A stretch of 64,000 bases of DNA. Origin: Monomorium pharaonis (Eukaryota; Arthropoda; Insecta; Hymenoptera; Formicidae). The first letter of the stretch is position 1; each line of letters opens with the position of its first letter. Shown piece by piece: positions 49,429 to 63,900 of this stretch. The stretch lies in assembly GCF_013373865.1 (NCBI RefSeq), contig NC_050474.1, positions 17,118,042 to 17,182,041 of the forward strand. The letters run 5' to 3'. The translations under genes were made by a program, and so were the position numbers. Below the pieces are notes generated by a model, which was not told the origin of the DNA, did not search any database, and was given only the letters and a program-made list of their open reading frames with translations.

Positions 49429-52400
49429 CTTTCGTCAATCACCTCTCTAGAACTTTGATTGGTCGGTCGAGGGCCGACTAGTCGTAAAATTTTTCTCAGC
49501 TAATGCGTCCGAATGTGAAACAGCGCGCTTTGGTGCAATGGAGAATGTGCTTGCCTGTTATTGCCCACCTATGCCGCTCTCGCCATCGCTACAGCATCCG
49601 GCAATCGTGATTAGCAGCATGTTAGCGCCAAGATGTGAAAATTCTTTCATCTCATTGCTCAATCTTACCTCGCTGAATAATTCAATTCATCTCAAATACG
49701 TTTAATAAAGAAATCGTATTTGAGATGGATTTCGCAGATTTAACGTGTCATAGTTTGAGATATTTAAAGAGATATTCTCGCTTTTAGTATTATTTTTTAT
49801 TCTTCTTTAGAAATTCTTTTCAGAAAAAGTAAAGTGTCGGTCCCAATTATGGGACATTTAAAATTAAAATTTGGTTTTATTAATTCGTGTAAATTTAGCA
49901 AACAAACATTTAAAATTATTATATATTCAATAAACTAATTATAAATTTTGAAAAAATATTTAGAAATGTTTATTTAGTAAAACTTTAGTTATGAGCAATT
50001 AAATATTTATTAATGTATATCAATGCGTATTAATATACGTTTTTAATGTAAGGATGTTATTTAATGTAAATACAATTTACTATCCAGAGTATGATAATTT
50101 CAAGAAATTATTAAAAAGGCGTTTAGAGAGCTTATTAGAGAGATTATTAAATTAAAAATTTTCCACTTTTTTATCTAAAGATCAACAATAAGTGAGAAAG
50201 TAATCTTACATATTATAAAAATTATATATACATATATATATATATATAATTTAAAAAAAATTTTAAAAACGTACAAAGTTTTTTCTGTAATTTTATTAAT
50301 GTACGTATGCATGTCTGTAAAATTTTTTATTGTCCCCGTAACTAGGACTTTGTCCATAATTGGGATCATTACCTTATAAAAACTATGAACCTAAAGAATT
50401 TTTAAATTTAATGTATTTATTTATTAACGTTTAAATATTTTTTACAAATTTTGTTAAACATAAAAAAATTTGAGTAATTATTTGTAATTTTGTATAAGCG
50501 TTTAAAAAAAAAATACTGTTATGTGATTCAAAATTTATGAATTATTTGAAATAAAAAGCTCCCTTAAGATTATAAATCGACAATTATTTATAATAAGTAC
50601 TATTCTGTCGATATATACTGCTATGCGCAAATAAGAATTATTATAAATATCATCTAAATATAAAAATATAGAAAAAGTTTATTGCCATCAATATAAACCA
50701 AAAAAAATTAAAATAGAGAAATATTTGTTTTATGAAAAATAATCATTATTACAGAAATATTTATTTTCTCATAAACTTGATATTTATAATTATATATACA
50801 AAATAAATAAATTTTTATAATTATAATTTCTTATAAAATGTATGAATAAGTCCGATATCACCCCACAAATATTGTCATTTTTAAAGACTAGCTTTAAATA
50901 ATAACAAAATATATACAATAATTATATGTTCTTTACTGTTATGACAACAATTAACTCTTCCATTCCATTATTCAAAAAATCCAATTAATCCTGAAATAAA
51001 AGTTTTCACACATAGTTACAATATAAAAGAGAAACGTTACTTGTGCAACGACCCATGATCTTTCATTAAACATCTTGTAAGCTAATCTAATCTCCCGTTG
51101 ATAATTATAATTAATTTAACCGTGTAATTTAATTGCTCGCGTGATCGCACTCGCCGGTAACATACGGGGCGATCTTGATTGGCAGTTTTGCCGATGTGAA
51201 AATTCTCCCACTCCGCGACAAAGCCCTCCTTCCTTTCGTTTCCTCGCGTGTGCGACGAAATCCCCCTCCTCCCTCGCGCTGACCTGCACCGATCACTCGA
51301 GATCGGACAGAAAACCCTCCTCCGATCGCCATATTCGCTAATTCGAGAAAATATGGCTGTCCGGATCAGCCGATTGGATAAATGTCTGACCGCGCCATCG
51401 TCTGATGCAACGATCGATATAATATAGCGATCGATCCCGATCGATCGTGCCCGTGGATATCACATTTTATTAATTTCTCCGAGAAGAGAGGGGCAAAAGC
51501 GGCTTGGGACACGCGTTTGATTATCGTCCCCTGTCGATCATCATCGCCAGTCATTAACCGATTATTAATGACCGAGTATCGGCCGACCGAGAGGCGTTAC
51601 AGCGTTTACAGGCAAACGCGCGCTAGATTTTATATTTAGGACGGTAGGATGTAACTCTAGAACTACTGAATTAGGTTGGAACGAAAATACCTGCACCCAC
51701 GCCGATGACGCTCTTCGGTCTCACCGCGCGTGTGTTTTATATATTTATTTATCGCCGAATTCTTACCCGTCTCAGCACGGTTCACTCGTCTCGCGTGTGG
51801 CTCACGGCACTCTAGCGGTTCGGAAGTATTACATAAGAAACGAAATCCAAATTCGGACGGTTCGCCTGCACTGGGACTTGTATCGAAAATGCGCACGACC
51901 GCCTGTTCTTTCATCGAAATAATTGCAGCAACAGATTTTAATGAGAAAAGTTCCTCAACTCAGAAATTCAAAAAATTATAAAACTTTTTGGCAATACACA
52001 GAGAATACCCTAATATGTAGAAAATTTCATTAAGAAAATTGATTTTTTAAATAAAATTTGATTGAAAAGCTTATCAATTTGAAAACATAAAAGAGAGATA
52101 ATTAACGTCAGATATTTTTCTAGAAATAATTAGCATCCAATTAGTGTCTTACTTAAAGTGTTAGGATCGCTTATTATAAATCTATGATTAAAATAAATTT
52201 TGAAATTAAATAGCAATTTTTTTTAATATAATCCGTACATTGACCTACGAGTGTAGAAAGAACTCGCTATAATAATTTTTGTAGGAGATATATAGATTTT
52301 TACTTTTTTCTTACTTGCACTTGGCGAGATATACAAATCAGGGATAAAACTCGCAAAGGGTGTTGATTTTTTGCGAAGAGTCTTTTATCTCTAAAATAAC

Positions 52401-53470
52401 CCCAAACAGAAATCGTTATCTTTATTTTGGTGGAAGATATAAAGTTTAAAGGACCGGCACATATATGTTTCATTAGGGGGATGCTAAAGTACCCGTCAAA
52501 CTTGATCGAGGTCGATAATGTAAAGTCATTCGTGCACATCATTAACAAGATTTCGTACGCATTCCTTTTATAGATTTGAAGATCCTTTTCCAGAATTAAA
52601 TTATGTATTAATATCATCTATAAATTAAACTTTACACCGAGAATAAAAACATTTTTTGCAGACTGCTCTTTGTATCATCCTGAATCTATAAGATTGGTAA
52701 TTATAAAAAAGTTAAAAGAGCTAATCTTTTTTTTAGGCTTTTAATCTTAGTTTAAATTGCACGATATTGTTTATATATGCAGTTATCTCTAGAAGAATAC
52801 GGTTTTATTTTGTATATATATATCGTAAATTTTGTATATCAAGCAAATATTGTCATCAAGTGACAATTTTACGTATTAAAAAAATTTTTTTTTATATGAA
52901 CTCGATCGATTCTCTAGATTTTTTGTGCGTATTTTAATTCTATAAGAAACTACAATTCTATAAAGCCAATTAAAAGATTAGTTTATTTAAAAAATGTCGG
53001 TAAGATAGACGGCTTTTGGATCTGCTTACAAAAACGAAAAATAGGAGGGATTGATTCATTTTATCTTTCACCTCGTCAAGGGGTAAATTTGGGAAGAAAG
53101 AATACTTTACAACATATTACGATGTATAGGAAAGAGTTGCCATATGCGTATACCACTTAAAATATTTTTGATTATTTCGCATTTAGTATTATTTGGGCTT
53201 TTACATCATATTTTGATTACCGAGTATCGTTTATATTAAGTAAAACTATAAAATATTGAAGAGGTACACAGGATTTAGGCGACATTCAGCAACTCTCCCC
53301 TACCATTTTTTGAATTTTCAAGCTGAGGATCTTTTCTCGCAAGTCTGTGTTTTATTTACAAAATACAGACAAGAAAGAGAAAGAAAGAAAGAGAGAGAGA
53401 GAAATTAATGACTGACGAGCGTAATTACAAATTCCACGTGAGACGCCTTGGCGATAAGCAAATAAGCTCG
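49425..53470. other. AT-rich spacer with a CpG-rich island
   Basis: 51120-51900 is GC-rich and CpG-rich, with a cluster of CGATCG words at 51410-51450. Frames there lack recognised motifs. 49800-51110 and 51960-53470 are AT-rich and empty as far as I can see, with a GA run near 53376-53402. Confidence 0.45.
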
Positions 53471-54180
53471 GCTCTCTTAATTAAAAATGATGGAGCGGGG
53501 GCTTAAAGACAAGCGCGCGCGGATAAGCGTGCACCGATGGCCATCGATCATCGGATCTGTAAACGACTTTCGACGCTCCCGCCGTATCTCATTATATTTC
53601 GTGAACGGAACGGAGGAGAGCCTCGGACTTGGGAAGAACGGGCCGCAATTAGCGTACATACGGGTACTGCGGACGTAAGGCGAATTGGCCGTGCCATTAA
53701 TCAAAACGAGAGGCAGAAAACAATTTGGGGACGGGCCACCGAGCGCTTACCGAATTATTAACCGAATTATTATCCATCCAAATGGCGCGCCGCTTACGCA
53801 AGCGGCCGGGAGGGCGCGGGTCAATTAGCGTCGCGGACGGTCTGCGTTAGCGATATCGCCGATATCGCCGAAACGGTATAATCGCATAACGATTGGAACG
53901 TCGCGCGCGTTAAACGCGGGGCCGAAGCGGACTCTTTACGTAATCGCGAATCGAGGCGAGCCGCGACGGGACATTGGGAAAGACGGGGGTGTCCCTCGTC
54001 GCGGTGCCCGGTTTCGACAACGACCGGCCGATTTTTTTTCTCTCTCCCGTGCGATGACTAATGGCTCGGACGCAAACGTGTTCGCCCACCCGCGGTCGAT
54101 ACACCGTTCGATTTTTCAAGTCACATATACGTAAAGATATCAAATGACACACCCCTGCGGTTAACGCCACGTTAATGGAG
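53471..54180. other. CpG-rich island
   Basis: Very CpG-dense (for example GCGATATCGCCGATATCGCC near 53850). Open frames on both strands are short and overlapping. A promoter, enhancer or unrecognised exon is possible. Confidence 0.4.
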
Positions 54181-57100
54181 TCGTTATCTTCAGATCAGAG
54201 AATTTATTTTAACTGGATCCTCTAGATTTTCGTATAAAACGTTTTTATGAAGTTTCCTGATGATACACCTCGATTAGACGTAGGTGTGCGACTTTGGAAT
54301 TACCAGATTTTCAGGGTAAATTTTAGAAGAAAATTCTCTCCGTTTATCTGCAACTAGAATTACATGGTAAAATAATAATAGCTTAGAGCTCCACTTTTAT
54401 AGTTATTATCGTTATAACATTAGTAATAATAATTCATATGTTTATCAAATTTTAATACAATAAAATTATATCATGATATTTTCATGATAATGATAGATTA
54501 TTAATCGGTTACTATTTACGTAATAATAATAATTTAATTAATAACTACAATGTGCATGGTTAAAACAATCGTAAATATACCGTAAGTATGCAGTTGGCAC
54601 CGAAAATGACCATACATTATAGTCAAATTACAGTAATTGCGAAATTTATTTACATTGAATCATTTTGCCGGCCGGCAATTTTCAAGGTATGAGTAATCCG
54701 TGTGATAATTATAGTAATAACTATGTCTGTTCTTTGTGCCAAAGATTCAAATTAATTCCTTCCACAATGTATCCGATTTTTAATTGATTATTAATTATTA
54801 TCTTGGATAGCAATGGCAAACCACCAAAAGTATCTTTGCCAAAACAGTTGCCATAAAAATATATATCAAATAAAGATTATGATCTTCAATCATCAAAGAC
54901 TAATTTGAGAGAGTGAGGAAGAGAGAGAGAGAGAGAGAGAAATAGGAAAACGCAATTTGTGTAAACTGATTTCCGTGCATGCAAATCCGATAATATTATA
55001 TATTGGCTACTATGTGTGCTATTCTGTTCAGCTTGAAACGTTTTCCATGAAACTGCCGAGATAGAACGAAACGGGGCGTTGTTTCACACCAATCTGCGAA
55101 CTTGCCTATTCTATTTCCAAGTTGACCACACCTGTTTTAGTTTTATTTTCGGGAGCTTCCGTGCTGTCCACGTGAACGTAACAAGATGCCGTTTGCGTTT
55201 ACAATGTTAGGAATTTGTTATTCTACAATCGCGCGGGCGGAGAGAATTTTTACTTCAAAGTTATAAAAAAAATTATACAATCTTTTTCATCGAAGTGTAC
55301 TTTGTAACCGTGTTTATTGGAACTTGTTTCGCGATGGCCTTTTATCAAAGAAGTTAATTAAATCGTAGATGTAAAAAGTATATATCTTGAATATTTGATG
55401 ATTGAACAATGGCTACGTTTTTACATCCTGCACTTAAACAGTGGCCTCAAATTCAATCTGAAATTATTTAGGCTTCTTATAAACACTTTATAGAGGACCT
55501 GACTTGGCTTTAAGGTTAGCCTTACTTTTTAGTAATTAAATCAAATAGGTCGCTTTGATGTAAACGCACGTTACTCAACCTTTAAACATCAAATTGTTAA
55601 TATGATTGATTCACAATAAAGGTAAATCCGGGAGACAACGTTGCGATCTTGAAAATACTTTAAGTCAATTATAATGAGAAGATTAGCGGACTAAATTTGA
55701 CTTAGGTCACGATATAGATCAGACTGCACATAGATTTCTAGATATGAACGTAGTCAATAATAATATTTTTTATTGATGCCACTATTTTATTCCCTTGAAA
55801 TTTTGTGACTTTTTAATCAGTTTAAATTAGCCATCGTGTCAAAAAATTATCATCCACGTAACACACGTAATACCCAACATTAATATATATAACAGTAATA
55901 TTTCATAATATATATAACATAATATATATAACAGTAATATTTCAATCATAAGTGTCTGTAGGAGTAAGAAGAGACATTTGCCTCCTCTGGAAAATGACAG
56001 CACATGCACGATTGCTTGGATTGGTGGCAAAAGTGTACGCAGGAACAGGAAAAAGGAGTACTTGTTCCCCCTTCCCTGAAAATAATCCAACAAACGCCCT
56101 TGATTCTAATATTGCAATAATATTACAAATAAGAAAAAAAAAACAAGAAATCAAATTCGTAAAAAAAATCTAATTATATTTAAAGCAAAAGACTCTTTTG
56201 TTATTTAAAGACTTTCAGATTTTTCGTGAATCTCTTTGTGCATCGCGACTTCAAATTGTAATACTTGTAAAAATATTACATAATGAGAAACAGTTTATGT
56301 TTTTTTGCGTATAATATTTTATGCATTTCAAACAATCTATAACTATAATGTTGATCGTTTGTTTTTGGAAACGTGTTTATAGCATTTAACTCGACACGTG
56401 GCGTTATTCTACGTTCCAATGTAAAAATAAATTGCTTGCGTTTTCTTCGTCTGTCTACTACGTTACTATATCTGTAATGTTAAACTTTCAATGTTTATGG
56501 CAATGCTTTGTTTTACATATATTGAATTACAACAAACATTATAAATATTATAAAAAATTATATAATATTATATATATATTTCTCTTTATCATTTTTTATC
56601 AATTTAATAATGTTGATATAACCTTTGGCAATTTTTCTTTGTAAGAATTACATAATTTGTCAGAATTTCTACATAAATTTCAAAATTTTTCAAAATTTAA
56701 GTATAATTTTATAACTTTCTAAAGAATTTCTCAGTTTCTTTATCTTCATCTTTTCTAGAATTCTTTATATGTGTATAATAAGATTTTGAAAAGTTCAAGT
56801 TTTTAAACAAATCTTCATAAATTTAAAATGTAAAAAATAATTTAAAAATATTATAAAATATAAGAATTTTTTATCAGAGACATTTATAATTTTTTAAATA
56901 TACTGATTTTGCGTTCTTTTTTCATATATGTAAAACATTTGTTAATTTCTTGTGCGTGATAAAATTTCTGATAATATTTAAACATTTTCATAAATTATTA
57001 TGTTACACTGCCATGCTTACAAAGGCAACAGCTCGTTTTCGACGTTCGCTGCCTTCGACAGATTACAGAGCGTTAGTGGCGGAATTACACTCGGACGATG

Positions 57101-58460
57101 GAGAAGAACGAATTGATACGAGTGGTCGAGCCTGTTGCTAGTCCATATACGGATCTGAGTGCTAAAATGAATTACCCGAGCTGATACGAGACCCGCCTTC
57201 GAAAGACACTGGATGAACTGGTCCCATTCAGGGGGAGCCACTTCTCGTCTTGCTTCGTTGAGTTTATGTATCTTTTTCATGTTCATTCATTCAAGCATCA
57301 ACGTGTCGGATCTTTTAAAATTTCAAAAGTTTATAATTTTTAAATCAAACACGATAATCGCTCATTTTTTAGTTCACTGTATCTCATCTCATTTACATTA
57401 ATATAAATAAACATAATTTCTTTTAAAAAAAAAAGTTAGTTTGGTAATAATAAATTAGTAACAATAGTGGAGCCTAGATAATAATTAGCTTCAACAAGAT
57501 AATTTCAATTTAACGTTTAGCTAATAATTAAATATTTAATAATTTTATAACCGTTTAATAACCGATTGATTACTATTAATATGTTTGGTTATGCCTAATA
57601 TAATTATTAAATATATGATTATATTAATATTTAATTGAAATTATTTTATCACATTTTTAAACTGTTTGTTTTTAATGTGGGGAAAAAGATATGATTGCAC
57701 TAGCATTTCCAAGTTTTTTAGAAAAATAAAATTAAAGGAAAAAATTGGTTCCTTTTCCGTTTTCCCGAAAAAAGAAATATAGAAAAAAAACAATTGCGAC
57801 AATAAGATACTTGTGTGTATATGTGTGTGTTCTTAATTTTCTAAAAAAATTAAGTTAAGAAAAAACCCAGTATTTATCATTTTTTCCAAAAAACTAAATA
57901 CAGAAAAATACGACTATATAATAACGGCAGCAAAATTTATTGATTAATTGCTTACTTCTTATAAAGTTTTTTAATGTAGAAATTATTTTAAAATTATTGG
58001 ATTTGTATAAAGGACAATAAAAGTGACATTTTAAAAGAAAAGAAAACCCGGAAAAATACGATAAAGAAAAGCTGAAAAAAATCTTTTCTTTCTTAAAATT
58101 GCCAAATATTTTTCCAGGCTAAAAACTATAGCTTGCACGATCGTTATAGAGAGAGAGAGAGGGGGGGGGGGAGATGGGGGAGAGAAGTAGCAATTCACGA
58201 CAGTTTGCTCCGCCTAAGCCATGTCTGATAACTTTCTCCTCTTTACGTTACGTTAAACCTGACCAAGTCGTCATAATTTTTCCCAGATGATTTCTTAACT
58301 CTGCATAAAATGCACGTACGTATATCTACCTTTCACGTGATCTTGTACGACACGTTATCCCGAATTGAGTTACCTCCTTTGCCGAGCAGAAACAAATCCA
58401 CGATGAAATACAGCGTAACTTCCCTTATCTATGATGCGATGCTCGCGAGTTTTTATCGCT
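54181..58460. other. AT-rich spacer
   Basis: No gene supported. 57010-57250 is GC-richer with frames on both strands; the plus frame begins MLTKATARFRRSLPSTDYRA but has no recognised domain. GA microsatellites occur at 54914-54941 and 58149-58175. Confidence 0.45.
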
Positions 58461-59335
58461 TAGATTTATGATCGGCATAAGTCTGGATTGGTCGAACGTT
58501 CACACAACCAAACGATCTCTCTCTCCCCCCTTCTCTCTCTCCCTCCCTCCCTCTCTCTCTCTCTCTTTCTCTCTCCCTTTCTCTCTCTCTGTCTGTCTCT
58601 CGTCACACTCGGATTTCGTTAAACGATATGTTTGTCCAAGCCGAAGAGCAGAAATCTCCGTCTTAGTTCGAGAGGGAGAGGCGCGAAGGGGAGGGGGGGA
58701 GGGTGAATCGTAAAATGTAGATCGCACCGCGCGCGCGCGTTTCCTGTACTTCGCGCGCTGCAAGAAATCTTCGCGCGCGGCATATCGCCCCGCAATTCGA
58801 TCCACCCACGTGGTCTAGGCGCGTCGCGCGAGAGCTATTCATCAAACGCCGATCCGGCACTAAGGTCTTCCGCACAACGACCGGCCGGTCGGGATAAACG
58901 CCAGGGAGAAAACCGATCCGATATGAATACCTGCGCCACATGCCGCCGCGTAAGCGGCCCTTACTCCTTATAAAGACGTGCCTGCGAGCGAGGAATAACG
59001 ACCGGACGGACGGACGGACGGACGGACGAATGGATCGGGATCCGATATAAAATCAGGCCCGCAATCGAGTATTTATGCTATGTGGTCGTGTACATCCTCG
59101 CCGTCGCGAAAAAGGGACTACGATGATTTTATCTGCCGCGGCCGATCGCCGCGGCCGATTTGACGGAGAGCCGGGGAAACCCGCGGCAGGAAAGAAACGT
59201 ATTATATCAAAAGGGAACTTTTTAAATTCAGCTAAAAAAAAAGAGATACAAGGTCTCGCGGCTATAATATTGAATCGAGGAAATTCGTTCTCTCCGCCTG
59301 GCAAATTTTGTATGGTAAAATGTAAGGATTGAAAA
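58461..59335. other. CT tracts and CpG-rich island with (GGAC)n
   Basis: 58518-58602 is pyrimidine-rich (CT)n. 58700-59200 is CpG-rich, with a GGAC tetranucleotide run at about 59003-59029. Frames on both strands lack domain signals. Confidence 0.5.
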
Positions 59336-59339
59336 TACT

Positions 59340-59935
59340 ATAATTAATACTTAATAGTGAAACAAGTTTAAAAATATTACTTTTTAAATGGCAAGCAGTG
59401 TATTATTATCATTTGCAGTGGTAATTTACAACTGTGATAATTAACAAGTGTTCTCTGTCTTTTAATGATTTTGACTTCAGAATTAGTGCGTTATTACTGA
59501 AAGAAAGTGTAGTTATTTCACTGATTAATAAATTATAAATATATTATAGAGACTGTTTAAATTAATAAATAAAATTATAATAAAACAAATTACAGTTTAG
59601 TTTATAGACGTTCAATATCATTGTACAATACTTTTGATCGTCTGAAGGTTGTATTGTTTGAGTTTGTTTGACATTGCCTAGAGAAACTCTGTAAAAAAAA
59701 ATTACAATCAGTAAAAATCAGTGAAAATACATTGACTTTCAATAATATACTTATAACTTAACTTATCATACATACAATTTATCAATCGGTAAAATAAATA
59801 CACTGATATTTCTTAATAATAATGCATTAATTTTAAAATCTAAATCACTAAAAGACAATTAATACTCACTAATTACTGCAGTTATAAATATACCGCTGCA
59901 AATCGGTGATGATACACTGATTGCAATTTAGAGAA
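59340..59935. repeat. Foldback repeat built from CAGTGATT words
   Basis: The left part (TTTGCAGTGGTAATTTACAACTGTGATAA, as scattered words) is complemented by the right part (GTTATAAATATACCGCTGCAAATCGGTGATGATACACTGATT region). CACTGATT and its complement recur many times. It is probably a diverged MITE with arms of about 250 bp; ends are not precise. Confidence 0.5.
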
Positions 59936-60754
59936 ACTATCATCGAGCGTCTAGAAGCCGCGGACGAAAAGGTTAAGTTCTTACATGTCCGACCTTATTA
60001 ATTTTCGGAAGACTACATTGAGTTTATTTTTGATATGGCTAGAAAGACATTGTACAGCAACATATCGAGCGTTCAGAGGGCCGCCTTAAAGGCAACCAAC
60101 GCGGCGCAGCTCATCGCGCGCAGGCGCTATAGATCGCGCGGGCCGCCAATTGCCCGATCGTGCCGCGCCGGCCCTTTGTGGAGGCCCGGCGGGCTATTGT
60201 TTGCGCGGGAAATACGCGAATAAAGTCGGAAGGCGGGACGCGGTGCGCCGGTCATACGTTGCGCGCGGCGCGGCGGCTACGTGAATGAAGCGCCCATTCA
60301 TACGGCTCCACTCCCTTCAACCCCCTCGCCCGCTCCGTCCTGGACGGAGCGAACGAGAGAGAAGCCACGCACACGCGTATACAGCACGGTCCGCGCATTA
60401 TGTACACGTGTGCACGTACGTCGTGCCGCGTTATAAGCGCCAACCCACACGCGATTGTCGATCGCCCCGAGAAGACGCTCGCCCATCGGCCTCGGTGGTG
60501 GATGCCACCGCCGCCGCTGCGCTTTATCTTCCGCCTTTTTTTTTGCGCCGCTCGTCGCGCCGACCGGTCGGTCATGCGCGCACCCCAGGAACTGGTACAC
60601 ACACACACAATACGCATCATACGTGCGCGTTCATCAGCCTCTCTCATTCATCCGATCCGCGACAATGTGGAGTCGTCTAGATTACGGTAGGATAGCAGTT
60701 AAAAGGTTAAAAATGGAATAATTAAATTTGAAAATTTGTAACTTTTATAATTTA
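59936..60754. other. CpG-rich island
   Basis: 60070-60680 is strongly GC- and CpG-rich with overlapping frames on all frames (up to 131 codons on both strands). This pattern is expected from low stop frequency, not coding. A plus frame starting at 60035 (MARKTLYSNISSVQRAALKA) is the most protein-like but unrecognised. Confidence 0.4.
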
Positions 60755-60995
60755 ACTTACTTTCTAAATCGTAATCAGTGGATATTCATTAATTCGCAGT
60801 GGCATACTTATAACTGTGATAATCAGTAGATATTCACTGTCTTTCAGTAATTTTCACTTCAAAATTAGTATGTAGTCACTGAAAGATCAGAGTGTATTTA
60901 TTTCACTGATTGATAATCAGTAAATCATTATAAGTATATCACTGAAAGTATTTCCACTGATTTTGCCGAGTTTTCACTTATTGTGATTTAGAGAG
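60755..60995. repeat. Second copy of the CAGTGATT-word repeat
   Basis: It matches the left arm of the 59340-59935 element in order and spacing (GCAGTGGCATACTTATAACTGTGATAATCAG, as scattered words; then CACTGTCTTTCAGTAATTTTCACTTC; then CACTGAAAGATCAGAGTGTA). The direct copy lies about 1.4 kb away across the CpG island. Confidence 0.55.
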
Positions 60996-63900
60996 TAGTC
61001 AAGTGAGTTAAATTTTAACTTTCAACTACTTTTAACCGTAGGGAGACACCTATATTTTTCGTACCTTACGTAGACACCTATGGATCTGTACGTGAGACCC
61101 GAGGACTTCATTATTTAATAACAATGTTTAGTAATAATATTTAGTAAGATGGTTTAATAGAAAATTAATTACAAAAACTGACAGAGTTTCAAAAAATCTC
61201 TCAAGTCCCATAGACCCATAGGCATTTATCTAGAGTTAATAAACCTAAACATTAACTTAATAACATTTTTTTAATTAAAAACTTTATATAAAAAAGGAAC
61301 ATTCTCAAATAAAAACAATATCTCTCAAATAAAATGTGTTAAAATTGAACAAATAAATTTATTAAATTGAATATTGAATCCAAATCTTTTAATTTTAAAA
61401 ATAATATTTTAATAAATATTGTTTAATTTATATTTTTTAAGTTACAGAAAATATAATAAATAAGTTTTAAATAATAATTGATTATAAAAATACTTATTTT
61501 TTTAAATAACTTTAATCTGGAGATATATTTTATTTTACATATAATTACATTTTAAACTCTAGAAAAGTTAATAACTTAATTAATAAGTTCATGCGTTTTA
61601 AAAATAACTAGTTAACATTAAAATTTAATTTATTTAAAATTAATTAAGTTAAAAGTTATTGACTTTGTAACTGTATTATTTTCTAACTTATTAATTCGCG
61701 CGCTACCCCACCCTGTATATTTAATTATATCATTTTAAGACTTTATCAAAGTAATAAAATACATGCAAGTGGTATTACAGGCATACTGCACCTAGTGTGC
61801 AGTAGTACTGTCATGATGCAATTCCTGCAGAATACATGTTAGAGACCGTCGGTTGTGACAGAAAAAGATCTCATTCATCGAAGAATTTCCCTTGCAGTCT
61901 CGTCACGCGCAGCATAGCTCTAGAATCGACGAAGAATTTCAAATTTAGCAAAAAGCCGGTCGGAAAGCAACTGGTAATAAGAAGACTCGTATATTTAATA
62001 TTTTTTCACAGGAGGAATAGCGCCAGCGAAGTGGTATCGTTTCAAATCAGGCTCTTTTACGTTTCACCATTACGGTGAATTTACTACTAAACGTTGCAAT
62101 AAATTTTTAATTCGAAACTAACGCTAAACGCATTTTAAAAAGCTTTAAACAATTTAAAATAAAACCAATATAATGAGCTCGGCAAAGCAACAAATATATA
62201 AAAAATTGGGTTAATACATCGAGCTAATATAATAATCTTAATAAAAATATGATTTATTGACTGATATAAGAAAATAAAAGGATCATGAATAAAAGAAATC
62301 TAATACGCAATATAAATTAAAGAAACGTTTTGACTCTACGGAGTTCTCATCAGTCTGTATTACAAATTATGTAACATTAAATTAAGTACTGTCCTAACGT
62401 TAACGATGAATAAACAATAATATAATCTACAATAATACGAATCTCCTTACGTCGTAACCAGTGTCAGTGCTACTAACTATTAAATTATGTGTAGTAATAT
62501 TTATTGTAATAAGTTTGCGTTTTTGTAAGCAATATTTTATGTATACAATAATAAATTTCCTTTAGCAGAATCAATTAATTTATTGTTATTTATTGCTAGT
62601 ATGATTTTTATATTGTTAATTTGCAAAGTAAAGTTACAAATATCTCGAAAATAAAATGGATGAGTAAGGGCCATTTGATTAATATTACTTTTTATATAAA
62701 TAAAAACTTGTTTTATAAATAGAAATAAAAAATTAAAATATATACAAATTAGATGAGATCTTATTTTTTATTCAAGCTCCTTTTCGTTACGCGACTTATT
62801 TTTATATCTTAAAATGTGTATTATGATTAGCGACTTAATTGAGTGCGCACTTTGTACGTTTCTCGTGGTGTTAAAGTTTGCAAATTAACAAGTTTACTCG
62901 AGATCACGCGGGCAATCACTGGCCAAGCCTGATTTACCAGCATCAATTATCCCGCGCTGTTCCTCCGCTTCTTTTGAAACACTACACTTTCTAAAGCGAT
63001 CAATATTCGACTGTACGTCCATGAAATCTTGTGATTAATTTACAGATTATCCTTTGCGTACACATCGCGAACCAATCATTATTTCATTAACTCGTATTCG
63101 GGTTATCTGATAAACCTAATTGATTGCGATGATCATCTGACACAAAGTCGTATGGGTTTTTTTTTGACATGCGAGATTCCGCAGAATCATATTTTTTGGT
63201 TCAAATTTATTGCATTACTTTATCGTTACTTTATTGCAAAGTAAAAAATCATGTATCAAAGTTTTAAATTTCTTCGTATCAATTAATTGGGAAAATTTAC
63301 ACAATTTTGATAAAAGCCATAAAATAAACAGTATTTTATGACGTAAATACATATTTAACAAATTAATGTGCAGACCAACGTGCATCTTTTATACTTTAAA
63401 TTCCAACGGTGTTTTATTTTTCACTCATCACACGCGCGTAAACCTTTTATCTAACGTTACATACGCCCTATTATATATCATTATTGCAGAAGCTCGTCAC
63501 GACATGTCAAGTATCTCCGTCCAAGCGATTACAAAGTCAGCTACATCAAACGACACTTTAGGCCTCATTACACTGGCGTGTCCACTTGTCATTTTGATCA
63601 TCGTAAATCTCCGAGAGCCGCTACGAAGATCCGCGTTGCGTGTTCGTATTTGCGTGTATAATCTTCAGGGGACGTCGCGTGTGTACGCGGAGAAACGCGA
63701 TCTCGGGACAGGCAATCAGCGCGAAACCGACTTAAACAATCTCGTTTCCTTTCAGGTGTTTACGCGCGTTCGCGCTCGCTCGCTCGCTCGCGCGAAACCA
63801 TAATCAATTCTCATTTATACGTACGCTTCAGCGTTCGGGATCATCGTTTTAAGAAAGCAATCATAAATTATCCCGGGACTTGGACGTGTCCCGTATGGCG

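Noticed and set aside
49256..49438. Arg-Glu repeat frame on the minus strand
   Set aside because: A translation of the (CT)37 tract.
57010..57290. Frames on both strands in a GC-richer patch
   Set aside because: Neither has a domain or convincing splice sites; could be an exon but not shown.
60252..60721. Five long overlapping frames on both strands
   Set aside because: The low stop frequency of a CpG island explains them; codon usage and motifs do not favour any one.
63366..63803. 145-codon plus-strand frame at the right edge
   Set aside because: Mixed hydrophobic and Arg-rich composition, no domain, and a late RARSLARA run from a GCTCGCTCGC repeat; not supportable as a gene.
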